Below, in pieces: positions 18,551-27,283 of a DNA stretch of 64,000 nt. Every line of letters starts with the position of its first letter. Position 1 is the stretch's first letter. The position numbers and the translations under genes are program-made. The DNA comes from Turicibacter sp. TJ11 (GTDB taxonomy: Bacteria; Bacillota_I; Bacilli_A; MOL361; Turicibacteraceae), in contig NZ_CP069349.1 in NCBI RefSeq assembly GCF_021497505.1, positions 1,243,131 through 1,307,130 of the forward strand. Reading direction: 5' to 3'. The notes under the pieces were generated by a model. It saw nothing but the letters and a program-made list of their open reading frames with translations, did no database searches and was not told where the DNA came from.

Positions 18551-18810
18551 GAGAATTTTAATAAAACTTTAAAAACTTTTCTACTTTACTGCATTGAATG
18601 AATTTAGTAGATTCATTCCTAAACCTAACTAACACTGCTAATTAGGGTGCAAGCCTGCGTTTTCTTCGAATTATATGCACTAACGACTTAAAGATATGAT
18701 AACTTTTAATCATTTTAAGTGAAATATTTATAAATTAGACCCCCACTTATCTTATAAAAAGAGTTTAATGAAGTAATAAGAGTACTAAATTAGTTTTTTA
18801 ACAAAAGACA
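18551..18810. other. Non-coding gap between spoVIF and spoIVA
   Basis: Apart from the spoIVA promoter on one side and the spoVIF terminator on the other, this AT-rich stretch shows no open frame with a ribosome binding site and no clear hairpin. Confidence 0.5.
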
Positions 18811-18842
18811 AAAAAGGACTTAGCTTCACTAAGTCCTTTTTC
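18811..18842 (-). terminator. Terminator of spoVIF
   Basis: AAAAAGGACTTAG (18811-18823) pairs with CTAAGTCCTTTTT (18829-18841); a T run follows on the minus strand. Confidence 0.88.
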
Positions 18843-18854
18843 GTAATCTGATGA

Positions 18855-19103
18855 TTACATCATCATTTTTAATAATTGATCCATATCTGTTGGAACGTCC
18901 CCATCAATAATCATTTTAGTTAATTGATCTTCCACGGATTGATCAACTTTACGACCAACCATTGCCCCGACACTTTGAATAAGTGCACGAACTTGTTTTT
19001 CGTTTTTTAAATCCATTTCTGTTGCTTGATCCGCAATATTAAAAAGCTCTGCCTGATTCACATTTACATCTTTCCCAAATCGTCCAAAAAGATTATCAAA
19101 CAT
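18855..19103 (-). CDS. spoVIF: Stage VI sporulation protein F
   Basis: An 82-residue protein starting at the ATG at 19103, which follows AGGAGG after eight bases. It matches the SpoVIF family in length and pattern: an N-terminal MFDNLFGRFG-type start, a central NEKQVRALIQSVGAMVGRKV helix pair, and a C-terminal DGDVPTDMDQLLKMM segment. In Bacillus SpoVIF acts late in the mother cell and is needed for proper coat assembly. A sigma-K-type promoter (19136-19163) agrees with this. In Bacillus the gene lies near the cotVWXYZ cluster; here it sits between gpsA and spoIVA. Confidence 0.85.
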   Translation of the reverse strand: MFDNLFGRFGKDVNVNQAELFNIADQATEMDLKNEKQVRALIQSVGAMVGRKVDQSVEDQLTKMIIDGDVPTDMDQLLKMMM

Positions 19104-19135
19104 AATTAAAACCTCCTCATATCTCATGTTCAATA

Positions 19136-19163
19136 TAACATATGATAAGAGGAGGTATTTTGT
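19136..19163 (-). promoter_or_regulatory. Sigma-K-type promoter of spoVIF
   Basis: On the minus strand ACA (19163-19161), a 16-base spacer and CATATGTTA (19144-19136), which matches CATAnnnTA exactly. Confidence 0.6.
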
Positions 19164-19354
19164 ACCATTTAGGCAAATAATTTATTATTTTTGTCTATAA
19201 AGAAGCTAAAATGTATGTTTAACTTCTAACCTATTCATTTCATATCTTGTTGGATTAGCGTCCAATTCCTTCGATTTATCAATAACTCTCATCTATAATA
19301 AAAGTCTTTTTTTGACCGATTTCATCGAATAAACAGATAATGTTTAAGTTTATA

Positions 19355-20362
19355 TTAATAGAACTCAGGTTTCATATCACGCATCATTAATTGTGCAATA
19401 GCATCACGAGGATCTAATTTATTGAAAATAACTCCATAAACTGTTTCGACGATTGGCATTTCAATTTGTAAGCTTTGTATCATTTCATACGTTGCTTGGC
19501 AAGTTCGAACACCTTCAACAACCATGGTCATACTATCAATGGCTTCTTGAAGATCTGAACCACTTCCGATTTTATAACCAGCTTGCCAGTTACGGCTATG
19601 AACAGATGTACACGTTACAATTAAATCACCTAAACCACTTAATCCACTAAACGTTTCTTCTTTAGCACCTACTGCTGTTCCTAAACGTTTAATTTCGACA
19701 AGACCACGTGTGATTAATGCCGCCTTTGCATTATCACCGTAACCCAGTCCAGCAATAATACCCGCTGCAAGCGCAATAACATTTTTAATCGATCCACCAA
19801 TTTCAACACCGATTAAATCATCCACACGATAAACACGGAAATATTGATTATTAAACATCTCTTGAATAATGTTTGCTTTTTCTGCTACCGTTGACGCACA
19901 TGTCACAGTTGTTACAGCACGTTCAATCACTTCTTCAGCATGAGATGGCCCTGTTAATGCAACAAATGCCTCTAAATAATTAGGATCAATTTCTTCTTTA
20001 ACAATTTCAGATACACGCTTATGTGTTCCAGGTTCAATTCCTTTACTAGCATTAATAATCATCACTTGATGATCTAACTCTTGATTGATTGACTTTAAAA
20101 CATCGCGCATTACTTTAGTAGGAACAGAAAGTAAAATAAGTTGCGCCTCTTTTAACGCTTCTTTTAAATTTGTTGTCGCTACTAATGATGACGGTAACGT
20201 TATGTCAGCAAAAAAACGTGAATTTTGATGATTTTGATTAATATCATTTACTACATCTTGATTTAAATCATATAACGTCACATTATTTTTATTATCACAT
20301 AAAACTTGTGCTAACGCCGTTCCCCAACTTCCAGCACCGATAACGGTTATATTCTTAGTCAT
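19355..20362 (-). CDS. gpsA: NAD(P)-dependent glycerol-3-phosphate dehydrogenase
   Basis: A 335-residue enzyme that reduces dihydroxyacetone phosphate to sn-glycerol 3-phosphate for phospholipid synthesis. The nucleotide-binding GAGSWGTALA motif is at residues 8-17. The LTGPSHAEEV segment and the catalytic-lysine GGSIKNVIALAAGI segment identify GpsA. It follows der closely (26-base gap to the der stop) in the same direction, the order found in many Firmicutes, so the two probably share a transcript. Length and start are normal. Confidence 0.96.
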   Translation of the reverse strand: MTKNITVIGAGSWGTALAQVLCDNKNNVTLYDLNQDVVNDINQNHQNSRFFADITLPSSLVATTNLKEALKEAQLILLSVPTKVMRDVLKSINQELDHQVMIINASKGIEPGTHKRVSEIVKEEIDPNYLEAFVALTGPSHAEEVIERAVTTVTCASTVAEKANIIQEMFNNQYFRVYRVDDLIGVEIGGSIKNVIALAAGIIAGLGYGDNAKAALITRGLVEIKRLGTAVGAKEETFSGLSGLGDLIVTCTSVHSRNWQAGYKIGSGSDLQEAIDSMTMVVEGVRTCQATYEMIQSLQIEMPIVETVYGVIFNKLDPRDAIAQLMMRDMKPEFY

Positions 20363-20388
20363 TATAAATCCTCCTCATTAACCTATGA

Positions 20389-21699
20389 TTAATCACGGTT
20401 TCTTGCAATAATATGAATTGGTGTTCCCTCAAATCCAAAGGCTTGACGTAAACAGTTTTCTAAGTAACGTTTGTATGAGAAGTGTAATAATTCTGGATCA
20501 TTAACAAAGATAACAAATGTTGGTGGTTGTGTTGAAACTTGTGTTGCGTAATAAACACGTAAACGTTGTCCATTATGAGTTGGTGTCGGATTCATTGCTA
20601 CTGCATCCATAATGACATCATTTAAGACGTGAGTGACTACTCGTTTCTTATGATTTTCTGCTGCTAAATTTAACGGTTCAAATAATGTATGTAAACGGCG
20701 TTTTGTTAAGGCAGATAAGAAAACAATTGGTGCATAATCTAAGAACGCCATATCCGTACGAATTAAGTCTTCCCATTCTTTCATTGTTTTGTCTGTTTTT
20801 TCAATAGCATCCCATTTGTTAACCACAATAACAACCGCTTTTCCAGCTTCGTGAGCATATCCTGCGACACGCTTATCTTGCTCGATTAATCCTTTGGCAG
20901 CATCAATAACAATTAAACACACGTCACTACGATCAATCGCACTTAAAGCACGAAGAACACTATACTTTTCAGTTGTTTCATACACCTTACCACGTTTACG
21001 CATTCCGGCCGTATCGATGACAACATATTTTTGTCCATCTTTTGTAAACTCTGTATCGATTGCATCGCGTGTTGTTCCTGCGATATCACTAACGATGACA
21101 CGTTCTTCACCTAAAATAGCATTTGTTAACGATGACTTACCAACATTTGGTCGTCCAATTAAACAGAATTTTGTTACATCTTCATCATATTCCATTCCCT
21201 TTTTCTCAGGCATGTTTAACACGATTTGATCTAACATATCTCCAAATCCAATACCATGCACCGCTGATGTTGCAATTGGATCACCTAAACCTAATGAATA
21301 AAACTCATAGATTTGCTCTTTAAAGTTCACATCATCTACTTTATTAACCACTAAAACAACTGGTTTATTTGTTTTATATAACATATTTGCAACTTCTTGA
21401 TCCGCTTGAGTAATTCCATCACGTGCATTAGTGACAAATACAATCACATCTGCTTCATCCATTGCAATTTCTGCTTGATGTTTAATTTGTTTCATGAATG
21501 GCTCATCACCAATTTCGATTCCACCTGTATCAATCACATTAAATTTACGTGTTAACCATTCTCCACTACTGTAAATACGATCACGTGTAATTCCTGGTTC
21601 ATCCTCAACAATTGACACGCGCGATCCGATAATACGATTAAAAATTGTAGACTTACCAACGTTTGGTCGTCCAACGATTGCTACTACTGGTAATACCAT
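20389..21699 (-). CDS. der: Ribosome-associated GTPase Der (EngA)
   Basis: A 436-residue protein. The ATG at 21699 is used because GAAGGTG lies six bases upstream and the family starts [17 protein letters not shown] or similar. Der has two G domains in tandem and acts in assembly of the 50S ribosomal subunit. Both P loops are visible: GRPNVGKST near residue 10 and GRPNVGKSS near residue 180. NKVD and NKWD base-recognition motifs and a C-terminal KH-like domain are also present. It forms a pair with gpsA and is separated from rpsA by a terminator. Confidence 0.97.
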   Translation of the reverse strand: MVLPVVAIVGRPNVGKSTIFNRIIGSRVSIVEDEPGITRDRIYSSGEWLTRKFNVIDTGGIEIGDEPFMKQIKHQAEIAMDEADVIVFVTNARDGITQADQEVANMLYKTNKPVVLVVNKVDDVNFKEQIYEFYSLGLGDPIATSAVHGIGFGDMLDQIVLNMPEKKGMEYDEDVTKFCLIGRPNVGKSSLTNAILGEERVIVSDIAGTTRDAIDTEFTKDGQKYVVIDTAGMRKRGKVYETTEKYSVLRALSAIDRSDVCLIVIDAAKGLIEQDKRVAGYAHEAGKAVVIVVNKWDAIEKTDKTMKEWEDLIRTDMAFLDYAPIVFLSALTKRRLHTLFEPLNLAAENHKKRVVTHVLNDVIMDAVAMNPTPTHNGQRLRVYYATQVSTQPPTFVIFVNDPELLHFSYKRYLENCLRQAFGFEGTPIHIIARNRD

Positions 21700-21790
21700 G
21701 TTGCACCTTCTTTCATCTTTACACAAAAAATAAGTCGTTAATATTATAGTAGTTTTTAACTACTTTAGTCAAATTCTCATTTATGAATAT

Positions 21791-21816
21791 AAAAAGGGGG
21801 AAAATCCCCCTTTTTA
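21791..21816 (-). terminator. Terminator of the cmk-rpsA unit
   Basis: AAAAAGGGGG/CCCCCTTTTT stem with an AAAAT loop, and T-rich sequence after it on the minus strand. Confidence 0.88.
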
Positions 21817-21836
21817 TTAGTAGAACTTAGTCTTTA

Positions 21837-23513
21837 TTATAGTAAGTTTTTTAAAGCCTCTCCAAATAAATCCCCTAATGTTTCATTTTCTACTTGTTCT
21901 TGTTGTTGCATGTATTTATTATATTCTTCGCGTTCTGCATCTTCTTTAATACGACGAATACTTAATTCTAATTTAAATTGGTTTGGTTCAAAACGCATCA
22001 CTTTAACGTCTACCTCTTGTCCGATTGATAAAGCATCTTCAACACGAGTGATACGTTTTTCAACAATTTGATTCATTGGTAAGAAACCAACTACATCTTC
22101 ATTGATTGCAATAAACGCACCTTTATCGTTAGCTGATTGTACTGTTCCAGTTATAACATCACCAGCTTTAATTGATAATTCTTTCCAAGGATTTGATTTT
22201 ACTTGACGTAATGATAAACCTAAACGATGTTTTTTAGCATCTAATGAGATGATTTTAACCTCTACTTCATCTCCTACATTAACTAACGAAGCTAATGAGA
22301 CATTAGGATTCCATGACGCTTCTGTATAATGACATAATCCTTCAATATATGGCGCCACTTTAATAAATGCCCCTAAATCAGTGATGGTTGTAATTGATCC
22401 TTTAACAACATCACCAACTTGATGTGGGAAAACAACCCATGGATCATCTTCTACTTTTTTAATTGATAACGCTAATCGTCGATTTTCATGATCTATCGCT
22501 AAAAGACGCACAGAAACACGTTTTCCTTCAGAAACGATATCTTCAAGCTTCGCTTTATGATCCCAAGATAATTCTGAAAGATGAACTAATCCTTCTACAC
22601 CTTGAGCTACCTCAACAAAAGCCCCAAAGTCCATTAAACGTACAACTTCACCTTCAAGAACATCCCCTACTTGATGAGTTGATACGAACACTTCAAATGG
22701 TGTTGGTAAAACAGCTTTAATTGATAACTGTAGCTTAGTACCTTCAACCTTAATCACTTTTGCTTTTACCGTTTGACCAACCGTTAAAGCATCCTCTACT
22801 TTCGCAACCGGTAAATGAGAAATTTCAGAGATATGAACTAACCCTTCTAAAGCTCCAAAGCGAACAAATGCCCCATATTTTTCAATACGAACTACCGTTC
22901 CTTCTACTAAATCACCAACTGCTAACGTTGAAAATTGCTCATCACGTGCAACTTTTAATTGTTCAGCTACAACCATTTTACGAGAAACTTTAATCTTTTT
23001 ATTACGTACATTAAGCTCTACGATTTGAACTTCGATCGTTTGACCCACGAACGATTCTAAATCCGAAACATATTTAACATCAATCATGTTAGCTGGTAAG
23101 AAAGCTTCCATTCCGATGTTAACAATTAAACCACCTTTAACAGCACGTTCAACAGTTGCTTCTAATTTTTCCCCTTTTTCAAAAGCCTCTTTTAATTCTT
23201 GGAATCGTTCATATTCAAGTAAAGCACGACGAGATAATAAGATTTGCTCATCATCTACTTTTTTAACCATCGCTTTAATTTTATCTCCAATTTTAACGAT
23301 GTCTTTCGCTGATTCAACCTTTTCTAAGGATAATTCATTTAAATAAATGGTTCCTTCCGTTGCACCTTGAATATCAATCGTTACCTCTTGATTGGTTACA
23401 CGAACAACTTCACCTTCGATGACATCATTAACAGATGGTAAATCAAAGTTTTCCATTGCTAAGACATCACCCATTGTCATTTCTTCGTGGTTAATCCCAT
23501 CAAAATGTTTCAT
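21837..23513 (-). CDS. rpsA: 30S ribosomal protein S1 with six S1 domains
   Basis: A 558-residue protein with six S1 RNA-binding repeats at roughly 30-95, 115-180, 198-265, 283-352, 367-435 and 451-521. Four of them carry the full GAFV or GAFI signature. Bacillus S1 homologs are shorter, with four repeats, while E. coli S1 has 557 residues and six repeats, so this protein has the long architecture. The first two domains look more diverged, as they do in E. coli, where they contact the ribosome. Its ATG overlaps the cmk stop (TAATG), which indicates translational coupling. It should help initiate translation of structured or weakly led mRNAs. Confidence 0.92.
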   Translation of the reverse strand: MKHFDGINHEEMTMGDVLAMENFDLPSVNDVIEGEVVRVTNQEVTIDIQGATEGTIYLNELSLEKVESAKDIVKIGDKIKAMVKKVDDEQILLSRRALLEYERFQELKEAFEKGEKLEATVERAVKGGLIVNIGMEAFLPANMIDVKYVSDLESFVGQTIEVQIVELNVRNKKIKVSRKMVVAEQLKVARDEQFSTLAVGDLVEGTVVRIEKYGAFVRFGALEGLVHISEISHLPVAKVEDALTVGQTVKAKVIKVEGTKLQLSIKAVLPTPFEVFVSTHQVGDVLEGEVVRLMDFGAFVEVAQGVEGLVHLSELSWDHKAKLEDIVSEGKRVSVRLLAIDHENRRLALSIKKVEDDPWVVFPHQVGDVVKGSITTITDLGAFIKVAPYIEGLCHYTEASWNPNVSLASLVNVGDEVEVKIISLDAKKHRLGLSLRQVKSNPWKELSIKAGDVITGTVQSANDKGAFIAINEDVVGFLPMNQIVEKRITRVEDALSIGQEVDVKVMRFEPNQFKLELSIRRIKEDAEREEYNKYMQQQEQVENETLGDLFGEALKNLL

Positions 23514-24178
23514 TATTTTTCCCCACCTTTTACAATATTTATAATAACCTCTATGACTTCATCAATTGTTAAGTTTGAAGTATCTACCACTACTGCATCT
23601 TCCGCTTTAACTAATGGTGAATGCTTTCTTGTTGAATCTAATTCATCGCGCGTTTGAATGTCACGCTTCAATGTTTCTAGATCACATGGGATATTTCGTT
23701 TTAAATTTTCATCATAACGACGTTGTGCACGAACTTCTACTGAAGCTGTCATAAAGATTTTATAGTCTGCGTCTGGTAACACATTTGTTCCAATATCACG
23801 ACCATCCATAACGACATTATCCGTTTTTGCATATTCAATTTGACGACGCTTTAATTCATCACGTACAAATTTATGTGCTGAAACAGCCGAGACATTTTGT
23901 GAAACAATCGGTTGACGAATGTCTTCAGTGACATCCTCTCCATCTAAAAATACTTTCTTATCGTTTGTTAAACGAATTGTTGTATTTTCAAGCATTTTTG
24001 CAATAGTTTCTTCATCTTCAACACTAATATTATTATTTAATGCTTTTAATGTTACTGCTCGATACATAGCACCTGTATCGATATAAATATACCCTAACAT
24101 TTGAGCTACTTTTTGTGCAATTGTACTTTTTCCTGCTGCCGCTGGTCCATCAATTGCGATTACTTTAGAACGAACCAT
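23513..24178 (-). CDS. cmk: Cytidylate kinase
   Basis: A 221-residue kinase that phosphorylates CMP and dCMP. It shows the P loop GPAAAGKST near residue 11, the GAMYRAV nucleotide-binding segment and the GRDIGTNVLPDA motif, all typical of Cmk. The stop codon overlaps the start of rpsA by one base. The cmk-rpsA pairing is conserved across many bacteria. No terminator lies before it, only a non-coding gap of about 150 bases. Confidence 0.97.
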   Translation of the reverse strand: MVRSKVIAIDGPAAAGKSTIAQKVAQMLGYIYIDTGAMYRAVTLKALNNNISVEDEETIAKMLENTTIRLTNDKKVFLDGEDVTEDIRQPIVSQNVSAVSAHKFVRDELKRRQIEYAKTDNVVMDGRDIGTNVLPDADYKIFMTASVEVRAQRRYDENLKRNIPCDLETLKRDIQTRDELDSTRKHSPLVKAEDAVVVDTSNLTIDEVIEVIINIVKGGEK

Positions 24179-24270
24179 ATTATCACCTCAACTATCATTA
24201 TTTTATCACACTATTTCATTTATAAACAACTACAAAATAGGGTTCACCCACCAATTATTGATTATATTTA

Positions 24271-24320
24271 CAAAAATAAACTAAACAAAATCGAAACGTT
24301 TTCGACTTCGTTTAGTTTAG
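24271..24320 (-). terminator. Long hairpin terminator after the tail-anchored protein gene
   Basis: An outer TAAACTAAAC/GTTTAGTTTA stem encloses an inner TCGAAA/TTTCGA stem. On the minus strand a T-rich stretch follows the outer stem. Confidence 0.7.
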
Positions 24321-24335
24321 CGAATTTATTTTCTT

Positions 24336-25325
24336 TTATTGTAAAACAAAATAAATTAAAAGAGCTAATACTAAAACAACTACTGCCCATAATATCGGGT
24401 TAAATTTTTTAGATTCCGTACAATCATTTATCTTGTTTTGATTTTCATCTAATGACAGCTGATCATTCAATTTAATTTCTTCTTTTTTCTGATCAGAATA
24501 AAAAGCATCTAAATTAGCTTGTTTATGTTCAAAACGATGTTCTACTGATTCTTTTGAGATTGAGCTTTGTTTTAATTGATCAATGGCTTCATCTAAATTT
24601 ACAGCAAGTGAGTTTGGCTCTGATCGCTCAATAACTTCCCATTCACAGTCATCTAAATCAACATCGGAGTTAAAAATTAACTCAATATTTTTATTAAAAA
24701 TATCATCTTGATAATTTGAGTTTGATTTTTGTTCATTTTCAAGAATCTCACTAAAAATCGAACTAATACTTTCACTATCAGATTGTAAACGACGTAATCG
24801 ACCATAATCATGTTGAACAAGAGCATCTAAATAATCTAAATCGGCATCTGCATCAAGCGCTAATTCTTCAAATGAATCTTCAAATGCAAATGATCCTAAA
24901 TTAGGCTTGTTTATTTCAGATTTTTCTAACTCATTGTCTACTAATGAATCAATTCGAACAGATAATAATTCCTGCTCTAATTGCTCCCATTCACTGAAAT
25001 CTTCACTTTTAATCATTTGGGTAATTTTTGAATATGTACGCGTCCCGTATTTATCTTGTAGTGTATTAATAATATCATTTGAGCGTTGACTTAAGTGCGT
25101 TTTGAATTCCTTTACCTCATCTTGATCCATTGACGATAACCCCTCGCTTGCCCCAAGAGTTGTTTTAATCATCTCATGTAGGCTAGACGTTTCAAGTGGT
25201 TCATCCTCTAGTTTTGATTCAAAGCTAGATACATTCGAATGAGATGGCGTTTTGTCTTGTTCACGAGGACTAAAATACAGTCGTCGTAATTCAGCATAAT
25301 CCGCCTTTTGTTCCACCTCACTCAC
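24336..25325 (-). CDS. Acidic tail-anchored protein of unknown function
   Basis: A 329-residue protein starting with GTG after AAGGAG. About 305 residues are hydrophilic and strongly acidic, with many Asp, Glu and Ser. The chain ends in one hydrophobic segment (about 309-329, NPILWAVVVLVLALLIYFVLQ-like) with almost nothing after it. This is the layout of a C-tail-anchored membrane protein whose main part stays in the cytoplasm. I recognise no domain. A central region (about 70-130) with MIKSEDFSEWEQLEQELL may be helical. It is divergent from the ferredoxin gene and forms its own unit. Confidence 0.7.
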   Translation of the reverse strand: MSEVEQKADYAELRRLYFSPREQDKTPSHSNVSSFESKLEDEPLETSSLHEMIKTTLGASEGLSSMDQDEVKEFKTHLSQRSNDIINTLQDKYGTRTYSKITQMIKSEDFSEWEQLEQELLSVRIDSLVDNELEKSEINKPNLGSFAFEDSFEELALDADADLDYLDALVQHDYGRLRRLQSDSESISSIFSEILENEQKSNSNYQDDIFNKNIELIFNSDVDLDDCEWEVIERSEPNSLAVNLDEAIDQLKQSSISKESVEHRFEHKQANLDAFYSDQKKEEIKLNDQLSLDENQNKINDCTESKKFNPILWAVVVLVLALLIYFVLQ

Positions 25326-25446
25326 ACTCCTTTTAAAAATTTTATATTTTTATCGACATTTTAATCGATTTATTTACTATTTTGTAAAAAAAACAAATAA
25401 GACTAAATAATTATATCACAAATTCAATTTATTTAGAGTATTAAAT

Positions 25447-25476
25447 TTGAATTTTTTTATCTTTTTAGTTTATAAT
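25447..25476 (+). promoter_or_regulatory. Sigma-A promoter of the ferredoxin gene
   Basis: TTGAAT (25447-25452), an 18-base spacer and TATAAT (25471-25476). Confidence 0.6.
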
Positions 25477-25482
25477 AATTCG

Positions 25483-25502
25483 TATAATTCATATGAATTA
25501 TA
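25483..25502. promoter_or_regulatory. Perfect 20-bp palindrome at the ferredoxin transcription start
   Basis: TATAATTCATATGAATTATA equals its own reverse complement and covers about +1 to +20. AT-rich palindromes with TATAAT/ATTATA arms resemble binding sites of Fur/PerR-type regulators; that link is inference. Confidence 0.45.
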
Positions 25503-25541
25503 TGTAATTAAAAACTAAATCCTGTGAAGGGGGACAAAACA

Positions 25542-25775
25542 ATGGCAAAATTCACAATTGTTTCAAAAGATGAGTGCATCGCTTGTGGTGCATGTGGTGC
25601 TGTAGCTCCAGATGTATTTGGTTATGACGATGAAGGATACGCAGAAAACGTATTCTCAGGAGATAACAACACTGGGACTGTTGAAATTGAAGCTAGCTTA
25701 GAAGCTGATGTTATGGACGCAGCAGAAGGTTGCCCAACTGAAGCAATCAAGGTTCAAGACTCACCTTTTAACTAA
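25542..25775 (+). CDS. fer: 4Fe-4S ferredoxin
   Basis: A 77-residue single-cluster ferredoxin starting at the ATG at 25542, preceded by GAAGGGGGA. The cluster ligands are C12, C15 and C18 in CIACGAC, plus C64 in EGCPTEAI. The acidic composition and length match the Bacillus Fer type, a small cytoplasmic electron carrier. It is a single-gene unit with its own promoter, a long palindrome at the transcription start, and two terminators downstream. Confidence 0.94.
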   Translation: MAKFTIVSKDECIACGACGAVAPDVFGYDDEGYAENVFSGDNNTGTVEIEASLEADVMDAAEGCPTEAIKVQDSPFN

Positions 25776-25780
25776 TTTTT

Positions 25781-25819
25781 CCAACTCCTACTTAATTATG
25801 TAGGAGTTGTTTTAATTTT
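25781..25819 (+). terminator. Terminator of the ferredoxin gene
   Basis: AACTCCTAC (25783-25791) pairs with GTAGGAGTT (25800-25808), followed by GTTTTAATTTT. Confidence 0.8.
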
Positions 25820-25823
25820 ATTC

Positions 25824-25863
25824 AAAAAAAGAGCGATTAGATTTACTAATCGCTCTTTTTTTT
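25824..25863. terminator. Bidirectional terminator between fer and rluB
   Basis: AAAAAAAGAGCGATTAG and CTAATCGCTCTTTTTTT form a perfect stem with T runs on both strands; it reaches the rluB stop codon. Confidence 0.9.
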
Positions 25864-26629
25864 AAAATTGTCGCATTTTTGTAAAGCGTAATTTTGGTTT
25901 TTCTTTTTTATCATTAGCCATTGAAATTAATGTTTTAATCTCATGTGGTGTTAATGGACGGAATTCTCCTGCTGGTAATCCAACAACATCAATATTTCCA
26001 AATTGCTCACGACGTAATTTTTTCACTGGGAACCCAATCGCATCAAACATTTTTTTTACTTGATGATAGCGTCCTTCATGAATCACTAATCGCACTAAAG
26101 ACGATTGGTTCTTTTTATCAACCGAAATTAGCTGTGCTGTTGCTGGTTTTGTTTGATAATTATCAATTTTAACTCCACGTGCTAATGGCTTTAAACTTTC
26201 TTGTGTGACGATCCCTTTGACACGTGCTAAATAAACTTTATCAATTTCACCACTTGGATGCATCATTTTATTAGCGAAATCACCGTCGTTTGTTAATAAT
26301 AAAACACCTGATGTATCGTAATCTAAACGTCCTACTGGATATAAACGTTCTGACACCTTGTCTTTGAAAAAATCTAAAACAGTACGACGATTTTTTTCAT
26401 CTGAAACCGTGCTCACATATCCGCGTGGTTTATGTAACACATAATAAACTTTCTTCTCTCGTTGTAGCGGAATCCCCTCTACCTCAATTTTTTCTTTTCC
26501 TGTTACTTTCACACCTAACTCACGGACTACTTTATCATTAACTGTTACTTTTCCTTCTAAAATAAGTTGTTCTGCCTTACGACGTGAAGCAACTCCTGCA
26601 TGGGCAATAACTTTTTGTAATCGTTCCAT
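25862..26629 (-). CDS. rluB: 23S rRNA pseudouridine synthase RluB
   Basis: A 255-residue RsuA/RluB-family enzyme that converts a 23S rRNA uridine to pseudouridine. An S4 RNA-binding domain occupies residues 1-50 (MERLQKVIAHAGVASRRKAE start). The catalytic aspartate is D103 in GRLDYDTSGVLLLTND. It lies downstream of spmB, as its homolog does in Bacillus. The gap to spmB is about 130 bases with no clear terminator, so it may be read from the operon upstream or from its own promoter. Confidence 0.93.
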   Translation of the reverse strand: MERLQKVIAHAGVASRRKAEQLILEGKVTVNDKVVRELGVKVTGKEKIEVEGIPLQREKKVYYVLHKPRGYVSTVSDEKNRRTVLDFFKDKVSERLYPVGRLDYDTSGVLLLTNDGDFANKMMHPSGEIDKVYLARVKGIVTQESLKPLARGVKIDNYQTKPATAQLISVDKKNQSSLVRLVIHEGRYHQVKKMFDAIGFPVKKLRREQFGNIDVVGLPAGEFRPLTPHEIKTLISMANDKKEKPKLRFTKMRQF

Positions 26630-26760
26630 TGTAAAAAATCCTCCAATCAGAGATCATATTAAATTCGACAAGAATTTATGCGTACCCATCATTTTACCTT
26701 TATTATAGGTAAAAATCAATGTTTAATCCAATGGAGATGTTATTTCCCATCTGTTTTTAT

Positions 26761-27279
26761 TTAGAAGAAAAACGAAACAGCTAAAACTGAGGCTACAAAT
26801 CCAATCACGTCTGCTGTTAATCCTAATTTTAATGCATGTTTCATTTCACTTAATCCTACTGCAGCAAAATAAACCGTAATAATATAAATCGTTGTGTCTG
26901 TACTTCCCTGCATAATGGACACTAAACGTCCCATTGTAGAATCTGGACCATAAATCGAAATCAGATCAGTCGTCACACTTAAAGCAGCGGATCCAGAAAG
27001 GGGACGTAAAATCATCAGCGGTAAAACGTGAGCATCAAGATTAATGGCTGTAAGAAGCGGGTTTAACATATTCGCAATGGCATCAATAATTCCTGATGCA
27101 AGAAACACTTTAATCGCAACAATCATTCCCATAATATTTGGAATGAGTTGTATGGTTGTTTTCATTCCTTCTTTTGCACCATCAACAAAATGATCAAACG
27201 CATTTGTTTGATTAATAAACGCCATGACAAACACGGAAAGTAAAAATATTGGTACGACATAAACACTGATAGCTCCCAT
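26761..27279 (-). CDS. spmB: Spore maturation protein B
   Basis: A 172-residue membrane protein with about five hydrophobic segments and the nucleoside-recognition (Gate) fold shared with SpmA. Visible features are TTIQLIPNIMGMIVAIKVF and the LRPLSGSAALSVTTDLI segment. SpmA and SpmB are needed for full dehydration of the spore core, by a mechanism that is not settled. The gene starts four bases after spmA ends, within the dacB-spmA-spmB order known from Bacillus. Confidence 0.93.
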   Translation of the reverse strand: MGAISVYVVPIFLLSVFVMAFINQTNAFDHFVDGAKEGMKTTIQLIPNIMGMIVAIKVFLASGIIDAIANMLNPLLTAINLDAHVLPLMILRPLSGSAALSVTTDLISIYGPDSTMGRLVSIMQGSTDTTIYIITVYFAAVGLSEMKHALKLGLTADVIGFVASVLAVSFFF

Positions 27280-27283
27280 CTCA

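Noticed and set aside
19110-19157. Inverted repeat CCTCCTC...GAGGAGG that could hide the spoVIF ribosome binding site in a hairpin
   Set aside because: The distal arm lies upstream of the predicted sigma-K start site, so it would not be in the transcript.
20894-21323. Plus-strand frames over der and similar frames over rpsA (22463-23346)
   Set aside because: They are codon-bias shadows of strongly conserved minus-strand genes.
26664-26670. Spo0A core TGTCGAA (minus strand) upstream of rluB
   Set aside because: By base composition several such 7-mers are expected by chance in 64 kb, and the gene has no known link to Spo0A.
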